From Actinomortierella ambigua (lineage: Eukaryota > Mortierellomycota > Mortierellomycetes > Mortierellales > Mortierellaceae): DNA of 64,000 nt. Positions 10,538 through 21,359 of the stretch are shown piece by piece. Made by a program: the position numbers and the translations under genes. The notes under the pieces were generated by a model that was not told where the DNA came from, made no database searches, and saw nothing but the letters and a program-made list of their open reading frames with translations. Location: NCBI GenBank assembly GCA_016098155.1, contig JAAAJB010000091.1, forward strand, positions 1-64,000. Reading direction: 5' to 3'. Within the stretch, counting starts at the first letter, position 1, and every line of letters begins with the position of its first letter.

Positions 10538-10855
10538 TGGGGAAAGGTGAAAATAAGACAGAACAGCAACAAAGGCGGAACTGTTCCCTCACCATTTCGT
10601 CTCACACATCGACTCTACCACCACCAACCACCACCACCACCACCAGTACTACTACTACCACTTTTGTACCATCACAAGATAGAACATTTCAAAACACGAC
10701 TTTTTCATTATTATTTTTGTTGTTGTTGTTGTTGTTGTTGTTTGTGGCTCACTTTTGAGTCTCTTGAAGGACAAGGATACACACAAAGACATTGATGAAA
10801 CAAAGGAACAAAAAGATTGTCAGTAGAGGCTGTTCAAGACATCGTAACCCAAAGT

Positions 10856-11288
10856 ATGACAGCGGTATCTTTCAATCCCGTGAAACCAACATCAAGCTTG
10901 CGTTGGTGTTGGATGGCGACCAGCATGTTTTCAGAGTCGATTTGCGATCTGTCTTGATTTTTTTTTCTAACACGATATGAAATGATATGAACATCCTTGG
11001 TACCTTTTTTCTGCGAGGACCTTGGGCTACCCTGTGTCCCTGATCATAGCCGTTGCATACGCCTTTATTTTGGTATCCATTCAGAGCGCTATTGTGTCGA
11101 TATGTCAAGCATTATTGACGACAAACAAACTCGACGGATCGCAAAGAAGGAACATTTTGCTCCGACTATGTATCCTCTTTGTTTGGGGCAATGTCGGTTT
11201 TCTTTGTCTTGAAGCGACGAAAGATGAAGACAAGCTTGTAGCTGCGAGTGAAAGAAAAGTCCAGTGCTTCTCATACATGTCCGACTGA
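10856..11288 (+). CDS. unidentified small membrane-protein gene (tentative)
   Basis: An ATG at 10856 opens a frame reading MTAVSFNPVKPTSSLRW. After a putative intron ending TTCTGCGAG (about 11024), the frame continues TLGYPVSLIIAVAYAFILVS and shows two hydrophobic helices: that segment and one containing LRLCILFVWGNVGFLCL. It ends at 11288. The proposed donor (CT/GTCTTG near 10951) is weak, so the first exon may be wrong or the gene may be degraded. The two helices suggest a piece of a multi-pass membrane protein. I recognise no family. Confidence 0.3.
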
Positions 11289-11523
11289 CCAGGATTCTCT
11301 TTTTGTTGATGCTGTTGCTCAAGCTGTCAATAATCAACTTGCGCTTTTTGTTCCTGTTTGATAGGACTTGAATGTTTATTATTTGGGATTCTCCATCATG
11401 TATATTTACAACAAAAATAATGGGTTATGGGGTGTGGGGAAGGAGGAAGCAAGACTATGTGCATAACATGTAAAGGAGATGGTAACTAAAGGCTATCCTC
11501 TTTTTTTTTGTTTTTCTTTTCCT

Positions 11524-13546
11524 TTACTGGCGGTCCGACAGGTTAACGACACCAGGAAGGGCCTTGCCCTCCAAAAGCTCCAGCGAAGCGCCACCACCGG
11601 TCGAGACGTGCGAGATCTTGTCCTCGGCCTTCCACTTGGCAGCCGCGGTGGCCGTATCACCACCACCGACGATCGAGACGGCGCCCTTGGCGGTGGCGCT
11701 GACGACAGCGTCCAACAGGGCCTTGGTGCCGCTGGCAAAGGCATCAAACTCAAAGACACCAGCGGGGCCGTTCCAGAGGATCGTCTTGGCATCGGCAATC
11801 ACCTCGGCAAACTCCTTGTTGGACTTTTCGCCGCAGTCCAGACCCATCCAACCATCGGGAATGCCGGTCTCGTCGGTCGCATACTGCGTCTTGGCCGTCG
11901 CGCTGAAGCTGTCGGCGGCAGTGTAGTCCACGGGGAAGTACAGCTTGACACCCTTGGCCTTGGCGTCCTCGACGATCTGCTTGACAATCTTGGCGCCCTC
12001 GGCGTCGTACAGCGAGTTGCCGATCTGTTTGGTTTAGTGGAAGAAAGGAAAAAAAATGTTATCAGAGTTAGAAAAAAAAAAAAAAAGGAATGAGGACAGA
12101 GACTTGTTTGTCCCTAGTCTGCGCGCATGTGCGAGAAACTATAGCAATTCGATAGACCTTACCTTGACGTTATCAATAGTCTTCTTGAAGGTGAAGGCCA
12201 TGCCACCACCAATGATCATCGAGTCGACCTTGTCCAGCAGGTTGTTGATGAGCTGGATCTTGTCAGAGACCTTGGCACCACCGAGAATGGCCAAGAAGGG
12301 CTTCTCGGGCTGCTCGAGAACCTTGGCGAAGAACTGAAGCTCCTTCTTCATCAAAAGACCGGCAGCGCGGATGGGCAGAGCAACACCGACCATCGACGAG
12401 TGGGCACGGTGGGCAGTGCCGAAGGCATCGTTGACATAGACATCACCAAGCTTGGTCAGCGAGTCACGGAAGGCCTTGACATCGGCCTCAGAGGCCTTGG
12501 TGACATTGCCATCCTTGCCCTTGATCTTACCCTCCTCCTCGATGTGGAAGCGCAAGTTCTCAAGCAGGATGACCTTGCCTATTTGTTAGTGAGCGGACAA
12601 AGATTATGCTGAGTGAGTTACAAGTTTATGCTTTTTGACAACAATAATGCTGTTGCAGAGGGCGGGGTCTGCCCTGCGAGGGTATCGTGAACAACTTACC
12701 ATCCTTGGCATCGGCGCAGGCTGCCTCGACCTTCTCGCCAACACAGTCGTCGAGGAACTCGACGTCCTTCTTCAGGAGCTCGGAGAGCTCCTCGGCAACG
12801 GGCTTCAGCGAGAACTTCTCAACTCGCTTGCCGTCGGGACGGCCGAGGTGGCTCATCAGGACAACGGAGGCAGCGCCTGTTGTATGGTTGGACAAAGACA
12901 AAAAAAAACGAGATATAAAACAACGGTTGTGTCAGATCTTTGGATGAAGGAGAATCTATCGATAGGGACCCGAAAAAAAATAACCTCCCCTCCCCTCCCT
13001 TCCCCCCTTTCTCACGACCTCACGTCTATGGCGCGAGGAAAGGGCTTTGGCTACAAAAAAAAAAAGAGGCGGTGTGGCGACGGGGTGCCCCATTCGCTCC
13101 TTTCACATGAAGACGATCCTATAAACCTTTTCCCCACTGTCTTCTACCCCAAACCCCTCTTTTTCATGGAAGAGCACGGAAGCAAATAGAGTGTGGGATT
13201 ATTTTTTTCAGTCATTTTCCGGGGAGAGCCTTAAAAAGGCGGTGATCTCATACCGTTGTCGAGGGCATACTGGATGGTGGGAAGAGCAGCAACAATGCGA
13301 GCGTTGTTGGAGATCTTGCCATCTTGGAAGGGGACGTTGAAGTCAACGCTATTAGACATAAAGAGTGTCGAGTCGATCAGTCACAGTGCTAATGCAAGCA
13401 GACGCGTCTACCGTACGGTTGTGTCAAGAAGGGCTTTGAAGAAGGAGGAGGTGGGGAACAGTATTATCTGCATACCGCATCAAGACACGCTTGCCCTTGA
13501 GGTCGACCTCGTTGATGATAAGCTTGCTGGACAACTTGTTGGACAT
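11524..13546 (-). CDS. PGK1: phosphoglycerate kinase
   Basis: Five exons (13546-13476, 13348-13254, 12876-12700, 12578-12163, 12024-11524) give 419 residues, close to the usual 415-417. It starts [20 protein letters not shown]. The N-domain substrate strand [10 protein letters not shown], the loop [12 protein letters not shown] and [12 protein letters not shown] are present. The nucleotide domain shows [17 protein letters not shown] and [11 protein letters not shown], then [18 protein letters not shown] and [13 protein letters not shown]. It transfers phosphate between 1,3-bisphosphoglycerate and ADP in cytosolic glycolysis and gluconeogenesis. Codon use is strongly biased toward C-ending codons, as expected for a highly expressed gene. 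All splice sites are canonical GT-AG. The CDC50 gene lies 230 bp upstream on the same strand. Confidence 0.97.
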
Positions 13547-13775
13547 GGTGGAGGTAAGGTGACGCGAGAGCAGAGTGATTCGCTGAATGGTGGGAATGGT
13601 GAATGAAGAAGATGTGAGAAGGTGAGAGAAGAAAAAAAAAGAATATAAAAAAGAAGCTGATGTGACGTGAAATCTAACCCAAAACCGGGTGTCCCAAAGT
13701 TCGGGCAAACAATACAAAAAAACGAGATATTTCATTCCCAAAAAAGGTCTCTCTACTACGGCTATCATCGAAACA

Positions 13776-16125
13776 CTAGTATCGCGGATTGACGCCAGTC
13801 GACGTTCCGATCGCCGGTGTGGCCGCGCTACCGGTGCTAGCAGCATTTCCACCGGCTGTGTTCTGGTTCCACGACAGATAAGTGTGATCACCCAGGCGGC
13901 GGGGCTTGTACAGATGGCGGACAGCAAACAGCACGCCAAGCAGAACGCACACTCCACCGACTGCAAGATAGGCGATGCCGAGGAATGGGTTGCGTCCACC
14001 CATGAACGACACCGTTGAGATGACAAGCGACTTTGTGCCACCATAGGTCGTGACATCAAAATCTATAAGATGAGTAGAGAGATAAGAATGTCGTTAAAAT
14101 CGGACGGTTGTTTTTTTTTTTTTATCTTGATAACGACGATCAATGTCTTTAAGAGAAATACTTACTCATATCGACATCAATGGTATAGGTACCGGCAGCA
14201 AGATCCTCGTCAGTGTTCTTGGCGTACAACTTGCGGAAGTTGGGGAGACCCGCGGGGCGCATCCATACTTGAAAGTGTTCCCAGCTAGTCAAGTTTGGTG
14301 GTGGCGAGGCGGCGCTATAGCCGTTGGGGTATCTGAGCTTCCAGTTGGGTGGAGGGCGGATCTTGCTCAGGTCCGTGTAAGGGTTGGATCCATACTTTTT
14401 GGTATCGCTGTGCCATGCAATGTCTGTATCCTGCAACAAGTAGCCTCCCAAAGTCTGAGTGTTCACCAGGCTAAGCTTAAAGGTATCTAGCCATGAGAAT
14501 CGCCATTAATATAGTAGGAAGCGAAACATTGTGAGTGAGGGGCAACATAACGTTAGAGGGGAACGTGAGGGAGAAGGGAGTATGAGGCTTATCAACGTCT
14601 ACACTGCACTCCAGGTGGGCAATTCACTCTTTCATACCATTGAACATCGAGTTGGCAATCAAACCGCACGGATAGATGGGATACTGAACATCTGCGCCAG
14701 TGGCAGGGTCTTTTTCAGTCACGTAGGCCAAAGGATCGCAGCCACCGCTCTTGAGCTCGCTGGGATTCTGAGCAACACCTGAGAGCTGCTTGGCATCCAA
14801 GCTCTTGACATAGCGACGGTGGTTTTGATAAAAGTTGGTCAGGCGATAATACACAAAGACGGGCTTCTTCATTGTTTGAGGCACATCGAACTTGATAGTG
14901 CAGAGGGTCGTCGGCCATGACGAGTTGGCCCTGTCATCCTTCTGAACCGATGGTATAGACTTGAACTGAGGCGCGTTGCCGTTTGAGCCAGATCCTGGGA
15001 AACTGACCGTGTACGAGTCCGCAGGCATGTTGATAAATGCGGCACCGGCCTTGTCACAAGTTGTATAGTCAATTGCAATCTCGGCAACCTAAACAATCAA
15101 ACAGAAAGTTGACGATGTTGAGCTACACAAACCAAGATGTGGTGCCACAGCCCTCTTCAGCCCCCTTGCGACAAAGTCCATGCAGCACCCAATTGACTCT
15201 ACAGATGGATAAAACAAAGAGTCGACTGAACAGGAATAGACGAACCACCAAGACGCACGCTCGTTCAGGGCGAGGGTTGGCTTCGTTGGACCCTCTCCCT
15301 ACCATTCTTCCTCAAGAGCTGGCTGTTTGAATCCACGCCAAGGAAGCTCTTTCTCACTCTCAAAGCACACCTCTCAATGTTGAAGTTTTTGTAGGGATTA
15401 GGGAGGGGGGGTTAAGATGAGCACATGGATGAACTAGAGGGGCAGTGAGGAGGTCCACGGGGGAGGGGGGGTGCGACAACACCCCGAGTCTTTGAACTGC
15501 CCGAGCAAAGTTCTTTTTTCACTCCTGTCGGGCCCAAGTTAAATGGATTCTCCGGGCCTGGTTGTTGCCAGGGCAAAGACTGCCAATCCAATTGGCCCTG
15601 CGCAAGCCCACTTGGGATAGTCGTGGCTGTTGCTCAGGCTCAATGTCAACTAGTTTTCCAGTTATTCCGTTGTCGTTGGCTCAGGTATTATTATCCCGTG
15701 GAATCAAATTGGGGGGGAAACATCACTTGCTCCGCCCAGCCCAGTGATAAAAACAAGGAAAGAAGCGGGGTGGGGGGGTTGAGGGACCAGGTCCTTACAG
15801 AGTCACTCGCCCAGAGAAGCAAACCTCCAAGTGGGGCGAATATTAAGCCGATGATGATGAGCGTGGGCAGCACTGTCCGTGGCGTCAGAATAGGCTGCCA
15901 AGCCTTGAGACGCTGCTGCTTGAATGCCGTGTCTAATATATATTTATAGTCGAGAGGAAAAAGAAGGGTAAATGACATGCTACAAATGAAGAGAACAGAA
16001 CATTGAGGCGAGCGATACTGTTCAGGTAGCATGGAGAACCCCTGAGGCAAGGGCTGGCGAGGTTGTGTAAAGAGATGCAGCTACATACTGGCAGGCTTCC
16101 TGCTTTTGACCTCTGTCGATGTCAT
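13776..16125 (-). CDS. CDC50/LEM3 family P4-ATPase (flippase) beta subunit
   Basis: Five exons (16125-16089, 15932-15799, 15088-14638, 14486-14166, 14062-13776) encode 409 residues. The N-terminus reads SRKPANTAFKQQRLKAWQPI, a hallmark of the family, followed by TM1 around TLIIIGLIFAPLGGLLLW. A large lumenal domain holds paired cysteines (IDYTTC, STIKF-type C, PCGLIANSMFNDTF). A conserved WMRPAGLPNFRKLY block precedes NFDVTTYGGTKSLV and TM2 (FLGIAYLAVGGVCVLLGVLF). Known role: chaperones phospholipid-translocating P4-ATPases out of the ER and supports flipping of phosphatidylserine and phosphatidylethanolamine. Which paralogue (Cdc50, Lem3 or Crf1) cannot be told from the sequence. Splice frames agree across all junctions. 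Confidence 0.93.
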
Positions 16126-16537
16126 TCTAAAGGGTCTGCGGGGTGGTGGTGGAGTGGAGAGAAGAGGATGAGGCTGAACAATGGAGAGCAGAAAAGAGAG
16201 ACAGAGGCTGAAATAAACTTGGCAACAAACACGCTGCCGTTGTGAGGGAAGGTGCAGCAACAGAGGACCTGTAGAGACAGAGGAGAGAGGGGGTACAATG
16301 GATGCAAAGCTGAATGGCGAGAAACCAATTCTCCACCAGCAAACCAAGCGCACACAACCCAGCCTCAGTAACCTTGAGCAGTCACCAAAGTGACCAAACC
16401 CGCTCAATCTCTATCCTCAAAGCACCCTTTCCACAACTCCCAACAGCAACCCTCATGCACACGTACACAAACACTCACTCACACTCGCGCTTCATTCTGT
16501 ATCGCACCCAGTGAGGAACAAGTGATCGACAACTCAA

Positions 16538-17935
16538 CTAGACTTTAATATCCTCAAACGACCGCTTGCTCTCAACATGCATCTCAGATGGGCGTCCAGT
16601 GCTACGAATACGAGCCTCGGCCTCAAGGCGGTAGTAAGGGCTTTTGAAGAAGAAGCAGAAGCCAGCTGCGACAACGGACCAGACAGCAATGAAGACCAAC
16701 GGAGGGTTGACGCCGCCGTTGGCAGCGCGTTCATTGTCACGCAGGGCATCCAGGGCCAGCAGGAAAACAACGGCAAAGAGTTGACCCGAGCACCACAGCA
16801 ACGAGGTCGACGAAGACGGCGTCACGGGATAGGTGCATTCCACACCGAGCTCAAGAATCGTAGGCAGCAATGAGAACGAAACCATGCCAAGCAGTGCCGA
16901 GACGATAATGATAGGGATGAAAAAGTCCTTGCGCATGACAAAGTAAAACACGACATACAGGGCCGCCACCACAGGGACACCAGCCTTGAGCAACGTTTTG
17001 TAATTCTTATACTTGTCAACAATCGGTCCCGCGATGCCTGCACCGATCAGACCAGCAACGACCATGGCCGCACCAAAATAGCCGGCCTCGTCGTTCGAGT
17101 AGCCAAACGGTTCCGAGAACTGGGCAATAAGCGATGAAAAGGCGTTGAAGAAGCCAACAAACGTGCCAAACAGCGCCAAAAGCAGCAAGAACTGCTTGTT
17201 GGTATAGACGCGCTTAAGACTCTTTGTGAAGGGCTCCTCAACGGTCTGCTGGAGTGCCTCAGCGGCCGAGGGCGACGGAGGAGTTGGGGGACGCTCATGC
17301 ATGAAGAACACTGGGATCGCAGCCACCACGGCGACGATCAAGGCGACCAAGAGCGAGTCGCCCATGGAATCCTTGCTGGTGGTGATGACTGGAATGACGA
17401 GCTGGGCAATAGCAGCAGCCAGGCCGTTGGCGACCGAGCCAACCATGGTGGCAGTCGTGCGACCAGACTCTGAAAACCACATGGCCGCAAACTTGGGGGG
17501 AGCATTGAGGAAGAAGGGCTGTGCGGCGGCAGCGATCAGCTGACCGACAAAAGTCATGGCGAGCCGACCGCTATTGTTGCCCTCACTCGCCTCGACAAAT
17601 TTGGCAAGGAAGCGGATGAGGGCACCAATGACCTGAATGACAGCGCCAAAGAGGAGCGACCTTTTGAGGCCGTACTTCTCGAACATACCGCCAGAAACAG
17701 GGCCCACAAACAGGTAGGCGACGAAATACAGGATCGACGTGACAGTGATGATCGTGTTGTCGCAATACAAGAACCCTTTGGCCGAGTCGGTGACCGATGA
17801 GTAGGTCAGCCAGATCATGCCCGTGGCGAGGTTCAGGAGCACAATCGCGAATAGGCCCAAGAAACGGCGCTTGTAGACGCGGTACTGGACCGCCTCGGGC
17901 ATGCCCCGGACGGTCAACGATTCTGTGGAAGGCAT
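16538..17935 (-). CDS. SLC49/FLVCR-like major facilitator transporter
   Basis: An intronless frame of 465 residues with about 12 hydrophobic segments. It opens with a short cytosolic tail and YKRRFLGLFAIVLLNLATGM, then IWLTYSSV and GPVSGGMFEKYGLKRSLLFG, which match the FLVCR/DIRC2 (SLC49) branch. The central loop is about 40 residues, Pro-rich (ERPPTPPSPSAAEAL) and cytosolic. Family members export or import heme, choline or other small molecules; the fungal substrate is not known and should not be inferred from animals. The start ATG at 17935 is the first Met in frame and gives the usual length. It sits 413 bp upstream of CDC50 on the same strand, probably as an independent gene. Confidence 0.88.
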   Translation of the reverse strand: MPSTESLTVRGMPEAVQYRVYKRRFLGLFAIVLLNLATGMIWLTYSSVTDSAKGFLYCDNTIITVTSILYFVAYLFVGPVSGGMFEKYGLKRSLLFGAVIQVIGALIRFLAKFVEASEGNNSGRLAMTFVGQLIAAAAQPFFLNAPPKFAAMWFSESGRTTATMVGSVANGLAAAIAQLVIPVITTSKDSMGDSLLVALIVAVVAAIPVFFMHERPPTPPSPSAAEALQQTVEEPFTKSLKRVYTNKQFLLLLALFGTFVGFFNAFSSLIAQFSEPFGYSNDEAGYFGAAMVVAGLIGAGIAGPIVDKYKNYKTLLKAGVPVVAALYVVFYFVMRKDFFIPIIIVSALLGMVSFSLLPTILELGVECTYPVTPSSSTSLLWCSGQLFAVVFLLALDALRDNERAANGGVNPPLVFIAVWSVVAAGFCFFFKSPYYRLEAEARIRSTGRPSEMHVESKRSFEDIKV

Positions 17936-19559
17936 TCTAAATACTTTTTGATATTACGATATTTGGGTATTAGATGGGATGGTGGGAAAGGAGGGCGATG
18001 GGCGTTCGAGTCGAAGTCAGGGGGAAGGGATGGAGCGAGGCTACGGAGGTAGGGTGATTGTATTCAACGGTCGAAGCCAAAGAGCGAGAAGGAAGAGTGA
18101 AGTGACTAGGGCGGAAGAATGGGCCAATGGACTGACGGCAATGGCTGAATGCAACAGGGATGAGTCTTGTTGAAGCAGACAGTGGATGGAGGGACGATGA
18201 GGGTGGCCAAAGAAAGAAACGAATGAGAGAATCAGATGAGGAATATGATAACCTTGCCTCTCTCCCCACCCCCTTTCCAGGTGTACTGGCAGCCCCCTGG
18301 TCCACCTGCTCTATCCATGCACCAATTTGGGAACAACGTAAGGAGAGTGGCACGCATTTGGCCTTTGTTGTGTCACCAGTTAAGGCACACTTCATTTACT
18401 GGTCCTCTCTGTCCTGAACCTTGTCCGTCGGAGTATGCACAACAGTGCAGTCAACACTTTATGAATCTGGCGTTGCAAGGCAAGGTTAACTCTGCAGCTT
18501 ACCCCCACGTTTTGTACATACTTCGCTACTTGTGGTCGCATACTTTCCTAGTCTCTTCAAGGTAATACAGGCGCGACAGACGTCCTGTTCACGAGTGCGA
18601 CAATGACCATCAAACAAGCAAGAGAAGATGGGGCGCAAGATAGCATTCCATTGAGAAGCGTATGCTCTCAAGTAGTGGAACTGCTCATTACCTGCTGTAA
18701 ACCTGAGAGCCATCTCGCCGAACAAGTCTTGTAATCGACTCCCATCGGAACAATGCTGAGGAATACCAATTCAGTCTCCGGCCGCAGGCCTGTCACACAG
18801 TAAATTGGGCAAGATTGTAAGTTTGGGTGTTTGTTTGCACTGGCACTCAACAGCAGATGTGTTTATGTTCTCATACATTGCCCAGCTGACCCGAGCTCAT
18901 CGCCTATCAATGTACATGCCGAAAAATCACCTGAAACTCACTCTTGCACGCCGCTCATAGTTAGCATTTAAGCAACTCTCACACATCAACTACTATACAA
19001 AGCGTGGCATGTTACCAGAACACGAATGCATTTCTTGACATGAACAATCATACATCCAGCCCTTATTGTCTCTCAGTTAGCAAGGGGTATCAGGCGACAA
19101 AGATGTTCCAGCACGACTGCTGGCATCGTCGATCGGTGTCTCTCGAGAAGGGGTGGGATGAATGTTACTGAACGTGAGGACTAGCCTTGACATCACGACT
19201 GATGGATATCATGCTATAAGGCAGGCGACTAGAGATCCATTGAGTGAGACTGACAAGGCACGACCTTCCAAGTAGGTACTGGAACAAACCTCATCTTGAA
19301 CCGCGTCTCGGACAGTAGTTTCTAAAGCACGGCTTCACTTATGACCCAGTCGCATCACACAATACCATGCACCATCGCATTAAGGTATTTAGTGTCGTGG
19401 TTAGAGCATCGTGGCGACTGCGACTGGGTTTAGGTGTTTCTATGTCAAGCAGAAACCATCCACTAGGGCCGAAAATTTTCAACAAGAACAACGGTAAACA
19501 CATCATGATTAGGTCTGTACGCACATATCAGGGTTCATTTCTCCACTCTTCATTCTCGA
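17936..19559. other. gene-poor region; isolated exon-like fragments
   Basis: The first 450 bp are the G/A-rich upstream flank of the transporter gene. On the minus strand near 18680-18735 a fragment reading RLQDLFGEMALRFTA ends at a good donor, CAG/GTAATG, but no matching partner exon was found. I cannot support a gene. Confidence 0.3.
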
Positions 19560-21122
19560 CACAATAAAATCAAGACGTCTCGCTGGTCGGTGTCTCTGGT
19601 TTCAGCGGCACATACCAACAAGACGCGTCCACTGTCTGTTTGAGCAGCACGAAATGTAATACTAAAATGATGAAGACAAGGCGAACGCAGGGTTTTACAG
19701 CTCTACGCGCCAAAATAGCATGTAAGTCCGTCGAAAAAAAAATTGGCCGATTTTCCTGGCGGCAGAGGTGTGAACAAGTGTAGGGGTGAGAGAAAGACGA
19801 CACGAGCTCAACTTGCTCGAAAATCCGTAAAGATGCGTCCGGTTCCTTACAGCACCTCGGCTGCGAAGATAGCGAGTGCCAGATCTTCCATTGTGAGGAT
19901 TTTTATGCAAGCTAAATTGCACTAGCGCGTTGCTTTTTGCCCTCCTCGTGTTTCTTGAGGCCCCTAACGACTTATCCGACGCCATATTCTTGATAGCCCA
20001 TTGGACCAGACCTGGCCATGTCAATGCAGTCTTTTCAAAACCTTCAATTACAAATAAGTTGACCATTGCAAAGCTCGCGCCTTCATAGGATGTGTCCCTC
20101 TGGACTATCCCATGTTTTCTCAATATGTACGATTGAGATCAGGGTGATATGGCGGGATCCCTAGGACATGGTAGCCTTACCTTGTGGATCAATGGTACGA
20201 ATGAGAGCAAGGAAACGCTTGCATCACTGCGCGCGAGTGATGATTTTCGATATCGAGTGCTGCCGATGACCAATGCCTCGATGGATTCCCTTGAAGCAAC
20301 ACGACAGAAACCCGTGGCGGATGTCCTATCCATGGCGGCCCTAGGCCGTCTGCCGAGTTGCTCCGTAGAGCGGAAAAGGAGCAGAAAGACGTTCATCAGC
20401 TGTTCCCTCTCTGCCGTGCCTGCCCTCAGAAGCTTCTATAGCTCGTCAAGATTGAAGACTCGAAGACACCAGGGGGGAGCAAGGCACACGCGCCGATGTG
20501 GGAAGGTCGATCCCCAGCATTTTTACCGCTCCCCTCGAAAAGTGCTGTAGGCAATTGGGCACAGCACATTTGGCATTTTTCTCTTTCACACTTGGACCCT
20601 GAAGGATGCTTGCAAGTTCATCCCTTTTTCCTTCTACTGTCGTAAGCACATGTATGTGGAGTCACGATTACGTACGACTTGGAGCCGGTGTCGTAGTGCA
20701 CCAAAATGCTCAAGGTCGGGAGCGGGGGGAGGGGGGAGAGTCGCATGCGAGTAGCTTGTGAGAGGCGACCTGTGGTGGCTCCCAAAACCAAGTCCTAGGG
20801 CCTTTGCCCGTAACGTTGACTCCAGGTTTGAGAACGCCATGGCTGAAGATGAGCCATACATGGTCAGCAATCAGCCAAGGCAGCAGCAGCAGCAACAGTA
20901 GCAGCGCTATATGGGAAGCTTTTTAGGGCGTGGGATGATCATATGTAGGATGCTATGCTCTCTATTTTGGGAAAGCTCTTGCTTCATTTTCAGCTGATCA
21001 ATGTGATCGACATAAACCAGTACTGTACGGAGTCCAATCACCAATGTGAACAACCACAAGACGGAACGCCGCCAAAAAAAAAAGGGCCACGATACAGGAA
21101 AAACAACTCCTGAAAACGACAT
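19560..21122 (-). pseudogene. fragmented minus-strand coding signatures, function unknown
   Basis: Several pieces look protein-like in order on the minus strand: a hydrophobic start with RRSVLWLFTLVIGLRTVLVY (21122-20990), a piece with DHVWLIFSHGVLKPG (about 20860), one with SATGFCRVASRESIEALVIG ending at donor AAG/GTAAGG (20390-20180), and one with FAMVNLFVIEGFEKTALTWP (about 20080-19990). The last is followed by a piece ending at GTAAAACC, with an in-phase continuation TFRAAQTDSGRVLL after a TTTTAG acceptor near 19663. Frames do not join into one model by eye, so this is either an unresolved multi-exon gene or a relic. I recognise no family. Confidence 0.25.
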
Positions 21123-21311
21123 ATTATATTAGCCAGTATCCATAATCTTCCACAAATAAGAAATGAACCCTTTTTTCATTCCTCAAACCTCAATGCCTTC
21201 CCTGGCGGGCCCCCTTGCATTGTGTATTGCGACGTGGTGTGAAGGAGTAAGCAATGCGGCAAATTGGTAAAGGAGAGCACCTCCTGGTGTCTGCACCCTT
21301 TTTCACATACG

Positions 21312-21359
<48 letters not shown>

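Noticed and set aside
19385..19445. tRNA-like D-arm (GTGGTTAGAGCATCGTGG)
   Set aside because: There is no B box in place (GGGTTTAGGTG) and no folding acceptor or anticodon arm. At best it is an old relic.
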